A stretch of DNA of 64,000 nt from Halorientalis marina (lineage in GTDB: Archaea > Halobacteriota > Halobacteria > Halobacteriales > Haloarculaceae): assembly GCF_023028345.1 (NCBI RefSeq), contig NZ_CP095487.1, positions 2,480,001-2,544,000 of the forward strand, read 5' to 3'. The position numbers were made by a program, and so were the translations under genes. Below are positions 41,796-50,588 of this stretch, piece after piece. The stretch's first letter is position 1, and the number at the start of each line of letters is the position of its first letter. The notes under the pieces were generated by a model. The model made no database searches. It was given only the letters and a program-made list of their open reading frames with translations, and was not told the DNA's origin.

Positions 41796-42014
41796 ATGCA
41801 ACAGGACAGGCGGCAGGTCATCCGGCTCGGCGGGGCAGCACTCCTGGGTGCCATCGCAGGGTGTAGCGGTGGAACCGGCGGCGAGACGACGAGCTACACC
41901 TTCGAGTCGGCCGGGGCCTACGAGTACTACTGTTCGATCCACGGTCAGGGGCGTATGTTTGGGGTCGTACTGGTCGGGGGCGCGACGAAACCGGGGCCCT
42001 TGCCCTGCGAGTGA
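41796..42014 (+). pseudogene. Halocyanin with internal deletion
   Basis: A 72-codon open frame. It keeps the Tat lipoprotein signal (MQQDRRQVIRLGGAALLGAI with lipobox AGC) and the copper-site end of a halocyanin (TFESAGAYEYYCSIHGQGRM, then FGVVLVGG). It lacks the 60-70 residues between, including the strand that carries the first His ligand. With only Cys, His and Met ligands left and no barrel, it should not bind type-1 copper normally. The frame is intact, so the deletion was in phase; the last ten residues look unrelated. A full-length halocyanin is at 45344. Confidence 0.65.
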
Positions 42015-42812
42015 TCAGGCTGCATCGGTGTCGATTTCGCCCTTGACCGCGGCCGCGTCGAAGCGGTGGTCGGGCCTGACACGGACGAAATCGAGGAACT
42101 CGCGGGCGGCGAGCAGGTCGGCGGGCGGGTACGCGGTACGGGCGGCGGTCACGGCGGTCCGTGCGCCGACGAGCGGCGCGAGCGCGGCCAGCCCGCAGGC
42201 GAGGTCGTAGGCGCGGGCGTCGGCCAGTCGCGCCTCCCGGAGGGTCGTCGCGTCGATGAAATAGAGGGTGGCGTCGGCGACGAGGACGTTCTCCTCGCGG
42301 AGGTCGCCATGCGCGATGCCGGCGTCGTGCATCGTCGCGAGAGCGGCGAACAGCTCCGGTGCGAGCATCCGCACGCAGTCCGGGTCGAGTTCCCCGAGCG
42401 TGTCGAACGCTGGAAGGTACTCGAAGACCGCGACGCCGAGGCCGTCCACGGAGAACGCCTCGACGGGTTCGGGCGCGTTGAGGCCCAGGTCGCGAATCCG
42501 TTCGGTCGCGGCGAGTTCGCGGTCGGCCATCGCCGCCGGCGTCCGCACGTGCTCGAAAAACCCCTGCGTACCGCTGGCGAGGGCACCGAGGTTCCGGCTG
42601 GCCGTCAGCAACCCGTGGACGAGCGCGTTTTGCTCCGAGACGACCTTGACGAACAGCTCGTCGTCGACGACCAGCGGGGTCGACAGCCAGTTGTCGGCCT
42701 CCAGCGGCTCGACGCGGGCCGGGTCGCAGTCGTGGCGGGCGGCTACCGTCTCGACGACCCGCTCCAGGCGCTCCGGGGGCAGGCGACCACGGAGGTAGGT
42801 TCGGAGGGGCAC
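42015..42812 (-). CDS. RIO-like atypical protein kinase
   Basis: A 265-residue kinase-fold protein from the GTG at 42812 (VPLRTYLRGRLPPERLERVV); a TTG at 42833 is an alternative. A nucleotide loop and Lys (DDELFVKVVSEQ) precede the catalytic HGDLREENVLV and the metal-binding FIDATTLREA (Asp in place of DFG). These match RIO1/Bud32-type kinases. The N-terminal RIO winged helix is not evident. An AT-rich stretch at about 42830-42842 acts as promoter. Confidence 0.75.
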   Translation of the reverse strand: MPLRTYLRGRLPPERLERVVETVAARHDCDPARVEPLEADNWLSTPLVVDDELFVKVVSEQNALVHGLLTASRNLGALASGTQGFFEHVRTPAAMADRELAATERIRDLGLNAPEPVEAFSVDGLGVAVFEYLPAFDTLGELDPDCVRMLAPELFAALATMHDAGIAHGDLREENVLVADATLYFIDATTLREARLADARAYDLACGLAALAPLVGARTAVTAARTAYPPADLLAAREFLDFVRVRPDHRFDAAAVKGEIDTDAA

Positions 42813-42892
42813 TTCCTGTAATACTATTAGCAAGTATCAAAGCTTTTCGGACGAGTCGACACGTCCAAGGCGTCGCCGGCCGGGGTACGGGT

Positions 42893-43576
42893 ATGGGCAC
42901 GCCACGCGACTCGCGTGAGGACCAGGTCGCCGACGTCGTCGACCGGCTGCACGAGGAGTACCCGGACACGACCATCTCGCTGGAGTTCTCGAACCGGTTG
43001 GAGCTTCTGATCGCGGTGATCCTCTCGGCGCAGTGTACCGACGAACGGGTCAACACGGTCACTGCGGACCTCTTCGAGAAGTACGACGGCCCAGAGGACT
43101 ACGCGGCCGTCGACCAGGACGAACTCGCCGAGGACCTGAACTCGGTGACCTACTACAACAACAAGGCCGGCTACATCAGGGAGGCCTGTACGAAGATGAT
43201 CGAGGACCACGACGGGGAGGTCCCGGACACGATGAGCGAACTCACTGACCTCCCCGGCGTCGGCCGAAAGACCGCGAACGTGGTCCTCCAGCACGGCCAC
43301 GACGTGGTCGAGGGGATCGTCGTCGACACGCACGTCCAGCGGCTGACCCGGCGGCTCGGCATCACCGAGGAAAAGCGGCCCGAGGCCATCGAAGAGGACC
43401 TGATGCCGGTCGTCCCCGAGTCGGAGTGGCAGGACTTCACCCACCTCATGATCAGTCACGGCCGCGCGGTCTGTTCGGCGCGCAACCCCGACTGCGGGGA
43501 GTGCGTGGTCGAGGACCTGTGTCCCTCCTCGAAACTGGACCACGGCACCGACCTGGCGAGCGGCGAGGCCTGGTGA
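42893..43576 (+). CDS. nth: Endonuclease III (DNA glycosylase/AP lyase)
   Basis: A 227-residue HhH-GPD enzyme. The hairpin with catalytic Lys is LPGVGRKTANVVLQ and the catalytic Asp is in VVDTHVQRLTRRLG. The iron-sulfur cluster ligands follow the exact C-x6-C-x2-C-x5-C spacing (CSARNPDCGECVVEDLC). It removes oxidised pyrimidines and cuts the abasic site in base excision repair. Confidence 0.96.
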   Translation: MGTPRDSREDQVADVVDRLHEEYPDTTISLEFSNRLELLIAVILSAQCTDERVNTVTADLFEKYDGPEDYAAVDQDELAEDLNSVTYYNNKAGYIREACTKMIEDHDGEVPDTMSELTDLPGVGRKTANVVLQHGHDVVEGIVVDTHVQRLTRRLGITEEKRPEAIEEDLMPVVPESEWQDFTHLMISHGRAVCSARNPDCGECVVEDLCPSSKLDHGTDLASGEAW

Positions 43577-43618
43577 GGGTGTAAGGGGTGTGGCGAGCGC
43601 CGTGAGTACTCGCCGCCC

Positions 43619-44110
43619 TCAGATCGGCCGGTATTTCAGGAAGTAGCGGACGACCCCGACGAGGTAGGCGAGAATCCAGAAGAAGGTGTAACCGAAGACG
43701 CCGATGCGGAGGCGACGGCGCCAGAACTGCATCCGCTCGGACCCGATCTCGTCGAGCAACACGTCCTCGTCGTAGTCGTAGTAGAGGTCGTGTTCCCACT
43801 TGGCGCGGAAGATGCGGACGATACCGGTGCCGCCGAAGGCGAGCATCGCGTACGCCTGGAGGCCGAGGAAGGCGTGAAGCGCGGCGGCGCCGGAGAGTTG
43901 CTGGGTCAGTCGCGGGATCATCCACGTCACCATGGGAACGGTCGTCAGGGTCAGCCCGGTGAGGATGAACTTCAGGTGGTGTGTGAGCACGCCCCAGGTG
44001 ACCTTCTCGGCGTCGATCATGATCCACGCGCCGTACAGGAAACAGGGGAAACTCAGGGTGACAGCCAGGACGACGACGGTCGCGGTCGCGCCCTCCGAGA
44101 GGCCGAGCAT
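43619..44110 (-). CDS. Four-helix membrane protein near bc complex, DUF7321-like
   Basis: A 163-residue protein from the ATG at 44110, with about four membrane helices and the loops IMIDAEKVTWGVLTHHLKFI and FRAKWEHDLYYDYDEDVL. His-rich and aromatic positions in the first loop resemble heme- or quinone-facing segments. It is divergent from the gene block at 44225-49741, and such proteins recur beside haloarchaeal bc clusters. Function unknown. Confidence 0.65.
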   Translation of the reverse strand: MLGLSEGATATVVVLAVTLSFPCFLYGAWIMIDAEKVTWGVLTHHLKFILTGLTLTTVPMVTWMIPRLTQQLSGAAALHAFLGLQAYAMLAFGGTGIVRIFRAKWEHDLYYDYDEDVLLDEIGSERMQFWRRRLRIGVFGYTFFWILAYLVGVVRYFLKYRPI

Positions 44111-44224
44111 GATCGCGCTAGGGACAGGGCAGGCTTGAGGGTGCCGGAAGGCGGTGACGGACCCATCCCTCAGCGGCGACCGCAACCGTCACCCTAACGG
44201 GACCTGCGACCCTATAGGGGCACA

Positions 44225-45214
44225 ATGGTTGACGCCTCCGACGAGGACGCGGCCGCGGATCGACGCGAGGGCGCGGCGACCGAGTCCACGGAGCGCGAGG
44301 ACGCGAGCCCCGACGGGACCGAGGCGGGCGCGACCGCCGAGACAGCGGAAACGCCGGCCCCCGGCGAGGCCGAGGAAGTCACCACTGAAGAACTGCGTGC
44401 GGAGGTCGAGGCGAAGTACGACTTCGAGAACTTCGGCCCCGACCAGATGGAGGAGATGAGCGCCGACGAGTGGGAGGCCGCGTTCGACCCCGACACCTGG
44501 ATCACGGGCGACGAACTCCTCGGGCGGGTGGAGGCGGACCTCAAACGGCGCGTGCTCGACCGGGACGTGTTCGCGCGGATCGAGCGCGTCGACGGCCGGA
44601 TCGTCGCCTACTCCGACGAGGGATACGCGGTCGTCTACCCTGACGGCAGTATCGAGGGGCGCGGGACCGTCCTCAGGGACGTGAAACCGAGCGTCGCGCT
44701 GTGTTCGATGGAGTCCTACGACGCCCCCGAGATGCCCGACGGCGATCTCCTTCCCGAACCGCAGGAGGTGCCCGAGGGGAGCGGCGAACTCGGGAACCTC
44801 ATGTTACAGGTGATCGGCGGCATCCAGTTGCTCGCCGGGATCGGGCTGATCGGCGCGTTCGTCGTGACGGACCTGAACATCGTGGGCCTGATCGGCGGGC
44901 TCGGCTTCCTGACCATCGGACTGATCCTCTTTACCGTCGTCGCGAACGCCAGGCTCTCGGACCGCTTTCGCGCGGAGGAGTACCGCAATCGCCTGCGTGC
45001 GATCGGGCTGGAATCGGGCGAACGCCCGGACTTCGTCCCCATCGAGGACGGCCGCTTCGTCGGGGACGCGGCCGCGGATGCGGACGGCGGCGACTCCGGC
45101 CAGCCGGTGACCTCGGGAGAGTCGGCGGTGGACGAAAACGAAGACGATGCGGCCGCCGAGACGGACGATGCAGCAGGCGGCGACGAGGGGGATATCGCGG
45201 ACCGCGAGGGCTGA
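44225..45214 (+). CDS. Acidic membrane protein of the bc cluster, DUF7319-like
   Basis: A 329-residue protein. It has a disordered acidic N-terminus (1-50), a folded part with repeats of charged helices (EVEAKYDFENFGPDQMEEMS), a beta segment (GYAVVYPDGSIEGRGTVLRD), two membrane helices (about 190-240) and an acidic tail. No heme-binding CxxCH motif is present. It is the first of seven same-direction genes up to 49741. A role as a subunit or assembly factor of the complex is inferred from position. Confidence 0.65.
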   Translation: MVDASDEDAAADRREGAATESTEREDASPDGTEAGATAETAETPAPGEAEEVTTEELRAEVEAKYDFENFGPDQMEEMSADEWEAAFDPDTWITGDELLGRVEADLKRRVLDRDVFARIERVDGRIVAYSDEGYAVVYPDGSIEGRGTVLRDVKPSVALCSMESYDAPEMPDGDLLPEPQEVPEGSGELGNLMLQVIGGIQLLAGIGLIGAFVVTDLNIVGLIGGLGFLTIGLILFTVVANARLSDRFRAEEYRNRLRAIGLESGERPDFVPIEDGRFVGDAAADADGGDSGQPVTSGESAVDENEDDAAAETDDAAGGDEGDIADREG

Positions 45215-45343
45215 GTTCGAGGGTGCGTCCGGGCCCCGGACGAGCGGCCGAGCGGCCGGAGCCGCAAACGGCGGTTCGGGAGTACAGTGCCGTTCCTGCC
45301 GGCGTATTCGGTGGGTTTATCAAAAGGCAGTCCTGAGTTTCGG

Positions 45344-46027
45344 ATGTATATGAACAGGCGGGACTTTCTCCGGACAGCCGGCGGGGCTGCCGGCGGGACC
45401 GCCGCCGTGTCAGCCAGCACAGGCACCGCCGCAGCCGCCGAGAGCGGCGGCGGTGGTGGTGGTGGCGGCGGCGGTGGAAAGCCGGACCTCGGCGGCTACC
45501 TCGACGGTGTCGGGAACTACAACGGCAACGTCCAGGATATGACCGGCCAGGACGAGGTGACGGTCGAGGTCGGCGTCGACAACGGCGGCCAGCCCTACGG
45601 GTTCGGTCCGCCGGCTGTCCACGTCTCGAAGGGAACGACGGTCAAGTTCGAGTGGACCGGCGAAGGTGGCGGCCACAACGTTATCGCCGAGAACGGTGCG
45701 TTCGACTCAGGGTCGGCGGTCGCGTCGGCCGGCGTCAACTTCGAGCACACCTTCGAGGAGGGCGGCGTCTTCAACTACTACTGTGCGCCGCACAAGAGCC
45801 TCGGGATGAAAGGCTCGATCGTCGTCGGCCAGCCCGGCGCGGACTTCGAGACGGTCGCGGCCGGCGGTAACCAGAACACGCCGCTGAACCCCGAACACAT
45901 GGGCGTGCCCTTCCAGGCCCACTACGTCGGGATCGCGACGGTCCTGATGATGGTCGTCTCCCTGATCTTCACGTTCTTCCTGCTGAAGTACGGCGAGTCG
46001 GCCCACAGCAAAGGAGGGAACGACTGA
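45344..46027 (+). CDS. Membrane-anchored halocyanin
   Basis: A 227-residue blue copper protein. The Tat signal is MNRRDFLRTAGGAAGG. A Gly-rich spacer (11 Gly) follows, then the cupredoxin barrel with copper ligands His in GGGHNVIAENGAF, Cys and His in FNYYCAPHKSLGMKG and the Met there. A C-terminal helix (VGIATVLMMVVSLIFTFFLL) anchors it. A TTTAT box at about 45316 fits a start at 45344 (or the ATG at 45350). As part of the bc operon it probably takes electrons from the Rieske/cytochrome b complex. Confidence 0.9.
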   Translation: MYMNRRDFLRTAGGAAGGTAAVSASTGTAAAAESGGGGGGGGGGGKPDLGGYLDGVGNYNGNVQDMTGQDEVTVEVGVDNGGQPYGFGPPAVHVSKGTTVKFEWTGEGGGHNVIAENGAFDSGSAVASAGVNFEHTFEEGGVFNYYCAPHKSLGMKGSIVVGQPGADFETVAAGGNQNTPLNPEHMGVPFQAHYVGIATVLMMVVSLIFTFFLLKYGESAHSKGGND

Positions 46028-46413
46028 TGTCCTCGGAAGGCAGCAGTTACGGGGACATCCACCGCTACGAGCCGCCGCGTGAGAGCACGGCGGCGGCACT
46101 GGCGATCGTCCTCCTGACGGTCATCGAGGTCGTGTTCGTCGGGCTGTTCACGTACGGACTGATCTCCGGCTGGGGCCTGACGGAACTGGGTAACATGTTC
46201 CTGGGCGGCCTGCTGGCCGCGATCTTCATCGACCTGGCGTTCATCATGCTCCTGTACCGCAAGGAGTTCCTCCCTGACGTGATGATCGTCAAGAAACGCC
46301 GCCGGAAGTGGGAGGACCTCTACATCCGCGAGGACGACGTGGAAGGACAGAAGTTCGTCGAAGACCCCTGGGACGGCGTCAAGCGGGCGCTGTACCCCTA
46401 CTACAAGAAATAA
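46027..46413 (+). CDS. Two-helix membrane protein of the bc operon, DUF7318-like
   Basis: A 128-residue protein overlapping the halocyanin stop by one base (TGATG). It has a soluble N-terminus, membrane helices AALAIVLLTVIEVVFVGLFT and MFLGGLLAAIFIDLAFIMLL, and a basic cytoplasmic segment VKKRRRKWEDLYIREDDVEG. The tight coupling suggests a structural subunit of the complex; no known homologue of defined function. Confidence 0.75.
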   Translation: MSSEGSSYGDIHRYEPPRESTAAALAIVLLTVIEVVFVGLFTYGLISGWGLTELGNMFLGGLLAAIFIDLAFIMLLYRKEFLPDVMIVKKRRRKWEDLYIREDDVEGQKFVEDPWDGVKRALYPYYKK

Positions 46414-46414
46414 T

Positions 46415-47305
46415 ATGCCACTTGATGAAGACAAATACCCGAGCGAAACCGGCCGGCGACGCTTCGTGAAAGGCGTCGTCGGCAGTGCAGCGTTGGCGGG
46501 CGTCGGCACCGGTGGTGCCGCGGCGCTCGACACAGTGACCAGACCCTCCGGTGTCGGTGGCGGGATCACGCAGTTCATGGGCGTCGAAAACACCGCCGGG
46601 CCCGCACCGCGCGGGATGCCGATCGTCCCGATCACCATCGACTCCGAGGGCGCACTCAAGGGCGTCTGGCCCGAGGTGAAAGAGGTGGAACAGCAGGGTC
46701 GGACCGTCAAGCTCGCGGAGAGCGATATCGGCGGGACGACCTACTCCTCGACGTGGTTCCAGTACTGCGGGATTCAGAACTACACGGGCATCCAGCCCGA
46801 ACCCGAGGCCGACGTGACGAACTTCTTCCGTGCCGCGTCCGGCCCGCCGGCTGGTCTCAGCTGGCAGTCCGAGGCCAAAGAGCCCGGAGACAAGATGTTC
46901 GTCGAGGACTTCGACGACTACCAGGACTGGGGTAACGGCATCGGTCAGTCCGGGCTGGGCAAGCCGGCAATCACGAACTGGCGGTCCGACGCCGAGGACG
47001 CCTCGAACATCCCCGTCCAGGTCGTCCGGAGTCCGGAGGTCTCGAAGGTTATCAACGGCGAAGGCAGATACAGCGACGTCCCTGACAGCGTGCGGAACTT
47101 CTACGAGGCGGCGACCGAACAGGACTTCATCGCCTGGATGAACAAGTGTACGCACTTCTGCTGTGTGCCCCAGTTCAAGGCGTACGAGGGAAGTGCTAAG
47201 TTCGACGCGGAGAATGAAGTGTACTGTCAGTGCCACCAGTCGGTGTACGACCCGTTCAGTCCGGTGAGCAAGTCCTTCGTCGCACTACCGCGGCCGGAGG
47301 AGTGA
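46415..47305 (+). CDS. Rieske iron-sulfur protein of bc-type complex
   Basis: A 296-residue protein with Tat-like start GRRRFVKGVVGSAALAG and cluster ligands in CTHFCCVP (Cys245, His247) and CQCH (Cys271, His274), followed by the SVYDPF end of the fold. It is longer than bacterial Rieske proteins (about 180), with an insert before the cluster domain. It receives electrons from quinol at cytochrome b and passes them on, here probably to halocyanin. Confidence 0.92.
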   Translation: MPLDEDKYPSETGRRRFVKGVVGSAALAGVGTGGAAALDTVTRPSGVGGGITQFMGVENTAGPAPRGMPIVPITIDSEGALKGVWPEVKEVEQQGRTVKLAESDIGGTTYSSTWFQYCGIQNYTGIQPEPEADVTNFFRAASGPPAGLSWQSEAKEPGDKMFVEDFDDYQDWGNGIGQSGLGKPAITNWRSDAEDASNIPVQVVRSPEVSKVINGEGRYSDVPDSVRNFYEAATEQDFIAWMNKCTHFCCVPQFKAYEGSAKFDAENEVYCQCHQSVYDPFSPVSKSFVALPRPEE

Positions 47306-47309
47306 TACA

Positions 47310-48113
47310 ATGAGTCTCGAAAAGAAAGACGAACACGATCACGAAGGGTGGATGGAGACCCGCGACCTGACGGTCGTCGAGGAGCGGTACCTCGGCATCC
47401 TGATGTGGCTCGACAAGCGGTTTCGGTTGGTCGACTACCTGGAGCTGCTGGAGGACCTGTACTACAAGGTCAACATGCAGATGCCGAAGAGCCACACTGA
47501 GCAGTACGGGCTCGACAACAAGTTCTGGTACTGGTACCCGCTGTACGCGCTGGGGTCGTTCTCGACATTAGCGTACATCGTCGCGGCAATATCCGGCGCT
47601 TTGCTCGGGTTCTACTACGCTCCGGCGGCAGCCGGGGCGTCGGGGAACCCGACGGTCGCCTACGAACAGCTGGAGCTGATCATGACCCAGCTCAACTTCG
47701 GGTTCATGCTCCGGTCGATCCACCGGTGGTCGGCACAGGTGATGACGGCGGCCGTGTTCCTGCACATGCTGCGGGTCTACTTCACGGGCGCGTACAAGGA
47801 ACCCCGTGAGCTGAACTGGATCATCGGCATCGTGCTGATCAGCCTGACGATGGTCTTCGGATACACGGGGTACCTGCTCCCGTGGGACCAGCTGGCCTAC
47901 TGGGCCGGCACCATCGGCGTCAACATGGCCCTCTCCATCCCGCTGGCCGGCGAGTGGGTCGCCCAGCTGATGTTCGGCGGGTTCACGCTGACGCAGGCCA
48001 CGCTGCAGCGGATGTACATCCTGCACGTGTTCTTCCTGCCCTTTATCGTGACTCTGCTGATCGCGGTCCACATCGGCATCGTCTGGATGCAGGGCATCGC
48101 GGAACCACACTAA
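47310..48113 (+). CDS. Cytochrome b (N-terminal, heme-carrying part)
   Basis: A 267-residue protein with four membrane helices. The two heme-ligand pairs are His138 with His239 and His152 with His254 (in SIHRWSAQV, FLHMLRVYF, YILHVFFLP and IAVHIGIVW). The quinol-site loop follows MVFGYTGYLLPWDQLAYWAG. The spacings (13 residues between the first two, 14 between the last two) are of the b6 type. The second half of cytochrome b is a separate gene just downstream. Confidence 0.95.
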   Translation: MSLEKKDEHDHEGWMETRDLTVVEERYLGILMWLDKRFRLVDYLELLEDLYYKVNMQMPKSHTEQYGLDNKFWYWYPLYALGSFSTLAYIVAAISGALLGFYYAPAAAGASGNPTVAYEQLELIMTQLNFGFMLRSIHRWSAQVMTAAVFLHMLRVYFTGAYKEPRELNWIIGIVLISLTMVFGYTGYLLPWDQLAYWAGTIGVNMALSIPLAGEWVAQLMFGGFTLTQATLQRMYILHVFFLPFIVTLLIAVHIGIVWMQGIAEPH

Positions 48114-48117
48114 CACA

Positions 48118-48954
48118 ATGACCGAGGACAACACCAACTCCGAGACGGCGACCGACGGTGGTCCCGCGAGCGAAGCGAGCGGGGCCTCGTCAGAGCTACG
48201 CTCTGACGGTGGCGAGGAAGTCACCGACGGCGGGACGGGCATCGTCCCGCCGGACGACGAGACCCCGACCTGGAGCGAGCGCAAGGAGCGCACCCAGGGG
48301 CTCTCCCGGCTGACCTACGAGTACTTCGAGCGCGCACGCCGCGAGGACCAGGACCTGCGCCAGGAGTCCAGCTACGTCGAGCGCGACGTGCTTGGCTTCC
48401 CGGCCTGGCCCCACGAGATGATCCGCAACCTCGCGCTGTCGAGTTTCTTCGTCGGGATGATCATCTTCCTGTCGGCGACGCTGCCGCCCCACCTGGGCGC
48501 GCCGGCGAACGCCTCGAAGACCCCGGCGGTCATCCTGCCGGACTGGTACCTCTACTGGTCCTTTGGCCTGCTCAAGCTCGGTCCGCTGAACCCCGAGCTG
48601 AGCCTGCTGGGCGGCGCGAAGCTCATGGCCGACCAGACCTACGGTGTCCTGGCGAACCTGGTGATCGTCGGCATCATCGCCATCGTGCCCTTCCTGAACA
48701 AGGGTGCGGCCCGGCGGCCGGTCGAACAGCCCTTCTGGGCGTCGGTCGGCGTCTTCGGCGTCGTGTTCGCGTTCACCATCGCAGTGCTGTCGGTGAAGAA
48801 CCTGATGCCGATGGGGTCGGCGCTGCTGCTCGACCTGACCTTCCTGTTGCCATTCGTGGCAGGGTTCATCAGCTACGCCATCCTCAAGTCGATGCGCGAG
48901 GGATACATGTTCACCCTCAACCGCCGGTACTACCGGCTCCGGCCGCCGAAGTAA
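48118..48954 (+). CDS. Cytochrome b C-terminal subunit (subunit IV-like)
   Basis: A 278-residue protein. After a disordered N-terminus it has the quinol-site PDWYLYWSFGLLKL (equivalent of PEWY) and three membrane helices, ending YMFTLNRRYYRLRPPK. The first 40 residues are encoded by palindromic DNA (see 48163-48207) and are not conserved in type. Together with the previous gene it makes a full cytochrome b, split as in b6f complexes. Confidence 0.93.
   Translation: MTEDNTNSETATDGGPASEASGASSELRSDGGEEVTDGGTGIVPPDDETPTWSERKERTQGLSRLTYEYFERARREDQDLRQESSYVERDVLGFPAWPHEMIRNLALSSFFVGMIIFLSATLPPHLGAPANASKTPAVILPDWYLYWSFGLLKLGPLNPELSLLGGAKLMADQTYGVLANLVIVGIIAIVPFLNKGAARRPVEQPFWASVGVFGVVFAFTIAVLSVKNLMPMGSALLLDLTFLLPFVAGFISYAILKSMREGYMFTLNRRYYRLRPPK
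48163..48207. repeat. Palindromic element inside a coding region
   Basis: CCCGC at 48163-48167 pairs with GCGGG at 48179-48183, and GTCAGAGC (48189-48196) pairs with GCTCTGAC (48200-48207) around TAC. They lie within the disordered N-terminal stretch of the cytochrome b C-terminal gene, encoding ASEASGASSELRSDGG. They resemble in style the palindromes of intergenic repeats elsewhere in the window. Confidence 0.55.
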
Positions 48955-48990
48955 CGCGCGCCCACCGTTTCGTCGCAGTGCTACTTCTCA

Positions 48991-49482
48991 ATGACCGACG
49001 ACCACACAACGAAAGAGCCGTCCGACTCGGACGGGGCCGAAGACCGGTCAGCCGCCGACGAGGGCACGACCGCGACCGGTGACTCGATAGCAGCACCGGC
49101 ACCGGACGCCGGCGGGGCGGCCGGTGACGCACGGACTGCCGCCGCCGAGCCGGTAGGAACGAGCGGCGAGAACGAGGCCGAGGGCAACGGAGACGACGAC
49201 GGGAAGACGCGTGACGTGGTCGTCCCGATGCGAGTCTACAAAGCGGTGACGGTGTTCACGACGCTGTTCGCGGTGGTGACGGTCGTCGGCGGGTTCGTCG
49301 TGCTGGACACGGCGACGAACCGGGCACGGGCGAGTTTCTCGGAGATCGACCCGCTGCTCGCGCTGGTCGGGATCGCTCTGATCGTCGCGGGCGCGGCGGC
49401 GTACGCGTTCTCGACGCGCTTCCGTGCGGACGGAATGGGAAAGTCTAAAGACGACACCGACGAAGATTCCGATAATGGCTGA
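48991..49482 (+). CDS. Acidic two-helix membrane protein, DUF7315-like
   Basis: A 163-residue protein. The first 75 residues are a disordered Asp/Glu/Ala arm. Then RDVVVPMRVYKAVTVFTTLF leads into two membrane helices and an acidic tail. It lies downstream of the cytochrome b genes and overlaps the next gene by eight bases. It is a haloarchaea-specific bc-cluster member of unknown role. Confidence 0.7.
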   Translation: MTDDHTTKEPSDSDGAEDRSAADEGTTATGDSIAAPAPDAGGAAGDARTAAAEPVGTSGENEAEGNGDDDGKTRDVVVPMRVYKAVTVFTTLFAVVTVVGGFVVLDTATNRARASFSEIDPLLALVGIALIVAGAAAYAFSTRFRADGMGKSKDDTDEDSDNG

Positions 49483-49741
49483 CGAATTCGCCAAGGGCCT
49501 CGGCATCCTGATGACGGCCGGGCTGGGCTGGATGGTCCTGGCGGGCTGGTACAACACGGCAGGCTTCGAGGATACCCAGTTGATCGCACCGGACCCCGAG
49601 AACGTCGAGGTGTACGGACAGCTCGGTCTGCTGCTGAAGGACGCGCTGTTCTGGTTCGCGCTCATCGGCGCGCTCACCTTCTGGGTCATCATCCCTGCCG
49701 TCGACGAAGCCCGCGACGCCTGGTCCGATCGGAACAGCTAA
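49475..49741 (+). CDS. Small two-helix membrane protein, DUF7314-like
   Basis: An 88-residue protein (ATG at 49475): MADEFAKGLGILMTAGLGWM, then a loop AGFEDTQLIAPDPENVEVYG and a second helix LLLKDALFWFALIGALTFWV. Start and stop overlap with the preceding gene indicate coupling. Last gene of the bc operon; function unknown. Confidence 0.7.
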   Translation: MADEFAKGLGILMTAGLGWMVLAGWYNTAGFEDTQLIAPDPENVEVYGQLGLLLKDALFWFALIGALTFWVIIPAVDEARDAWSDRNS

Positions 49742-50096
49742 TCAACCACACTCGCTTTTCGCGCTTTCACTGCCGGTGAGCCGACGGTACGCTCGCCGGC
49801 GACAGTATGGCGGTGCTCCCGGCCGGTCCACGGGGTTGGCGCCTGCCGTCGAGTTCGCGGCTCGTTGGCGCCCCGCCTCGGGGGGGTGTCCGTCGTGAGA
49901 GCGAGGCAGCAGTCGTCGACCGTCTTCTCTCCACCGCCGACGAGCGCTCAGTCGCGGTTCGAGGGCGGAAGAAACGGGCGACGAGTCGGGACCGAGCTGG
50001 CAGCCCCAGTGTCGGTACCGCGGCATCGTGGTTCCGGAGGCGGGACACAGGGACGGCTGCTCGTTGGGGAAGGAAGCCGAGAACGGAGTGCGGTCG
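49742..50096. other. 355-base gap without a recognised feature
   Basis: Between the end of the bc operon and a convergent membrane gene. Open frames here are short, rich in Arg/Ser/Gly and look like shadows of GC-rich DNA. No convincing gene, tRNA or strong palindrome was found. Confidence 0.4.
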
Positions 50097-50537
50097 TCAG
50101 ACGATGGACGACCAGATGGGCTTGACGATGAAAAACAGGGTGATGTACGCGACGTACATCAGGACGAACGCCGAGGCGGCGATGGCGCCTTTCGGTCGTT
50201 CGAGGTCGATCCCGCGGCGGGCTTCCACCTTGCGTGCCTCGAACTCGAAGAAGTCGGTGATGAACAGGCCGACGATGAGCGACGAGGCGACGATGCCGGA
50301 GTGCTGGTGGAGGCTCACGTAGTAGAACGACGCGAGCACGAGCAGGACGTTGGAGGCGACGTGGATGGGGTGCCGGCTCAGCGCCTCCGCACCCTCCTCG
50401 GCCTGCTTGACGTGCTGGCGGTGCTGGAACGCCCGCGTTGCGATGTTGACCACGGCGAGGGCCAGCAAGACGTACCCCATGTACGGCCCCAGGACCGTGT
50501 CGAGTGGTCCGAAGAACGTGACCGATGGTGCTGCCAT
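50097..50537 (-). CDS. Four-helix membrane protein, DUF7313-like
   Basis: A 146-residue protein with four hydrophobic helices and the segments AFQHRQHVKQAEEGAEALSR, HPIHVASNVLLVLASFYYVS and LHQHSGIVASSL, giving several membrane-adjacent His residues. It converges on the bc operon and, with the gene at 43619, brackets it. The His pattern could bind heme or copper, but this is speculation; no family function is known. Confidence 0.68.
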   Translation of the reverse strand: MAAPSVTFFGPLDTVLGPYMGYVLLALAVVNIATRAFQHRQHVKQAEEGAEALSRHPIHVASNVLLVLASFYYVSLHQHSGIVASSLIVGLFITDFFEFEARKVEARRGIDLERPKGAIAASAFVLMYVAYITLFFIVKPIWSSIV

Positions 50538-50588
50538 ACACGAACGTCCGTACCTGCACCATTAGAGTTTTTCCAATCGCCGCCGCGA

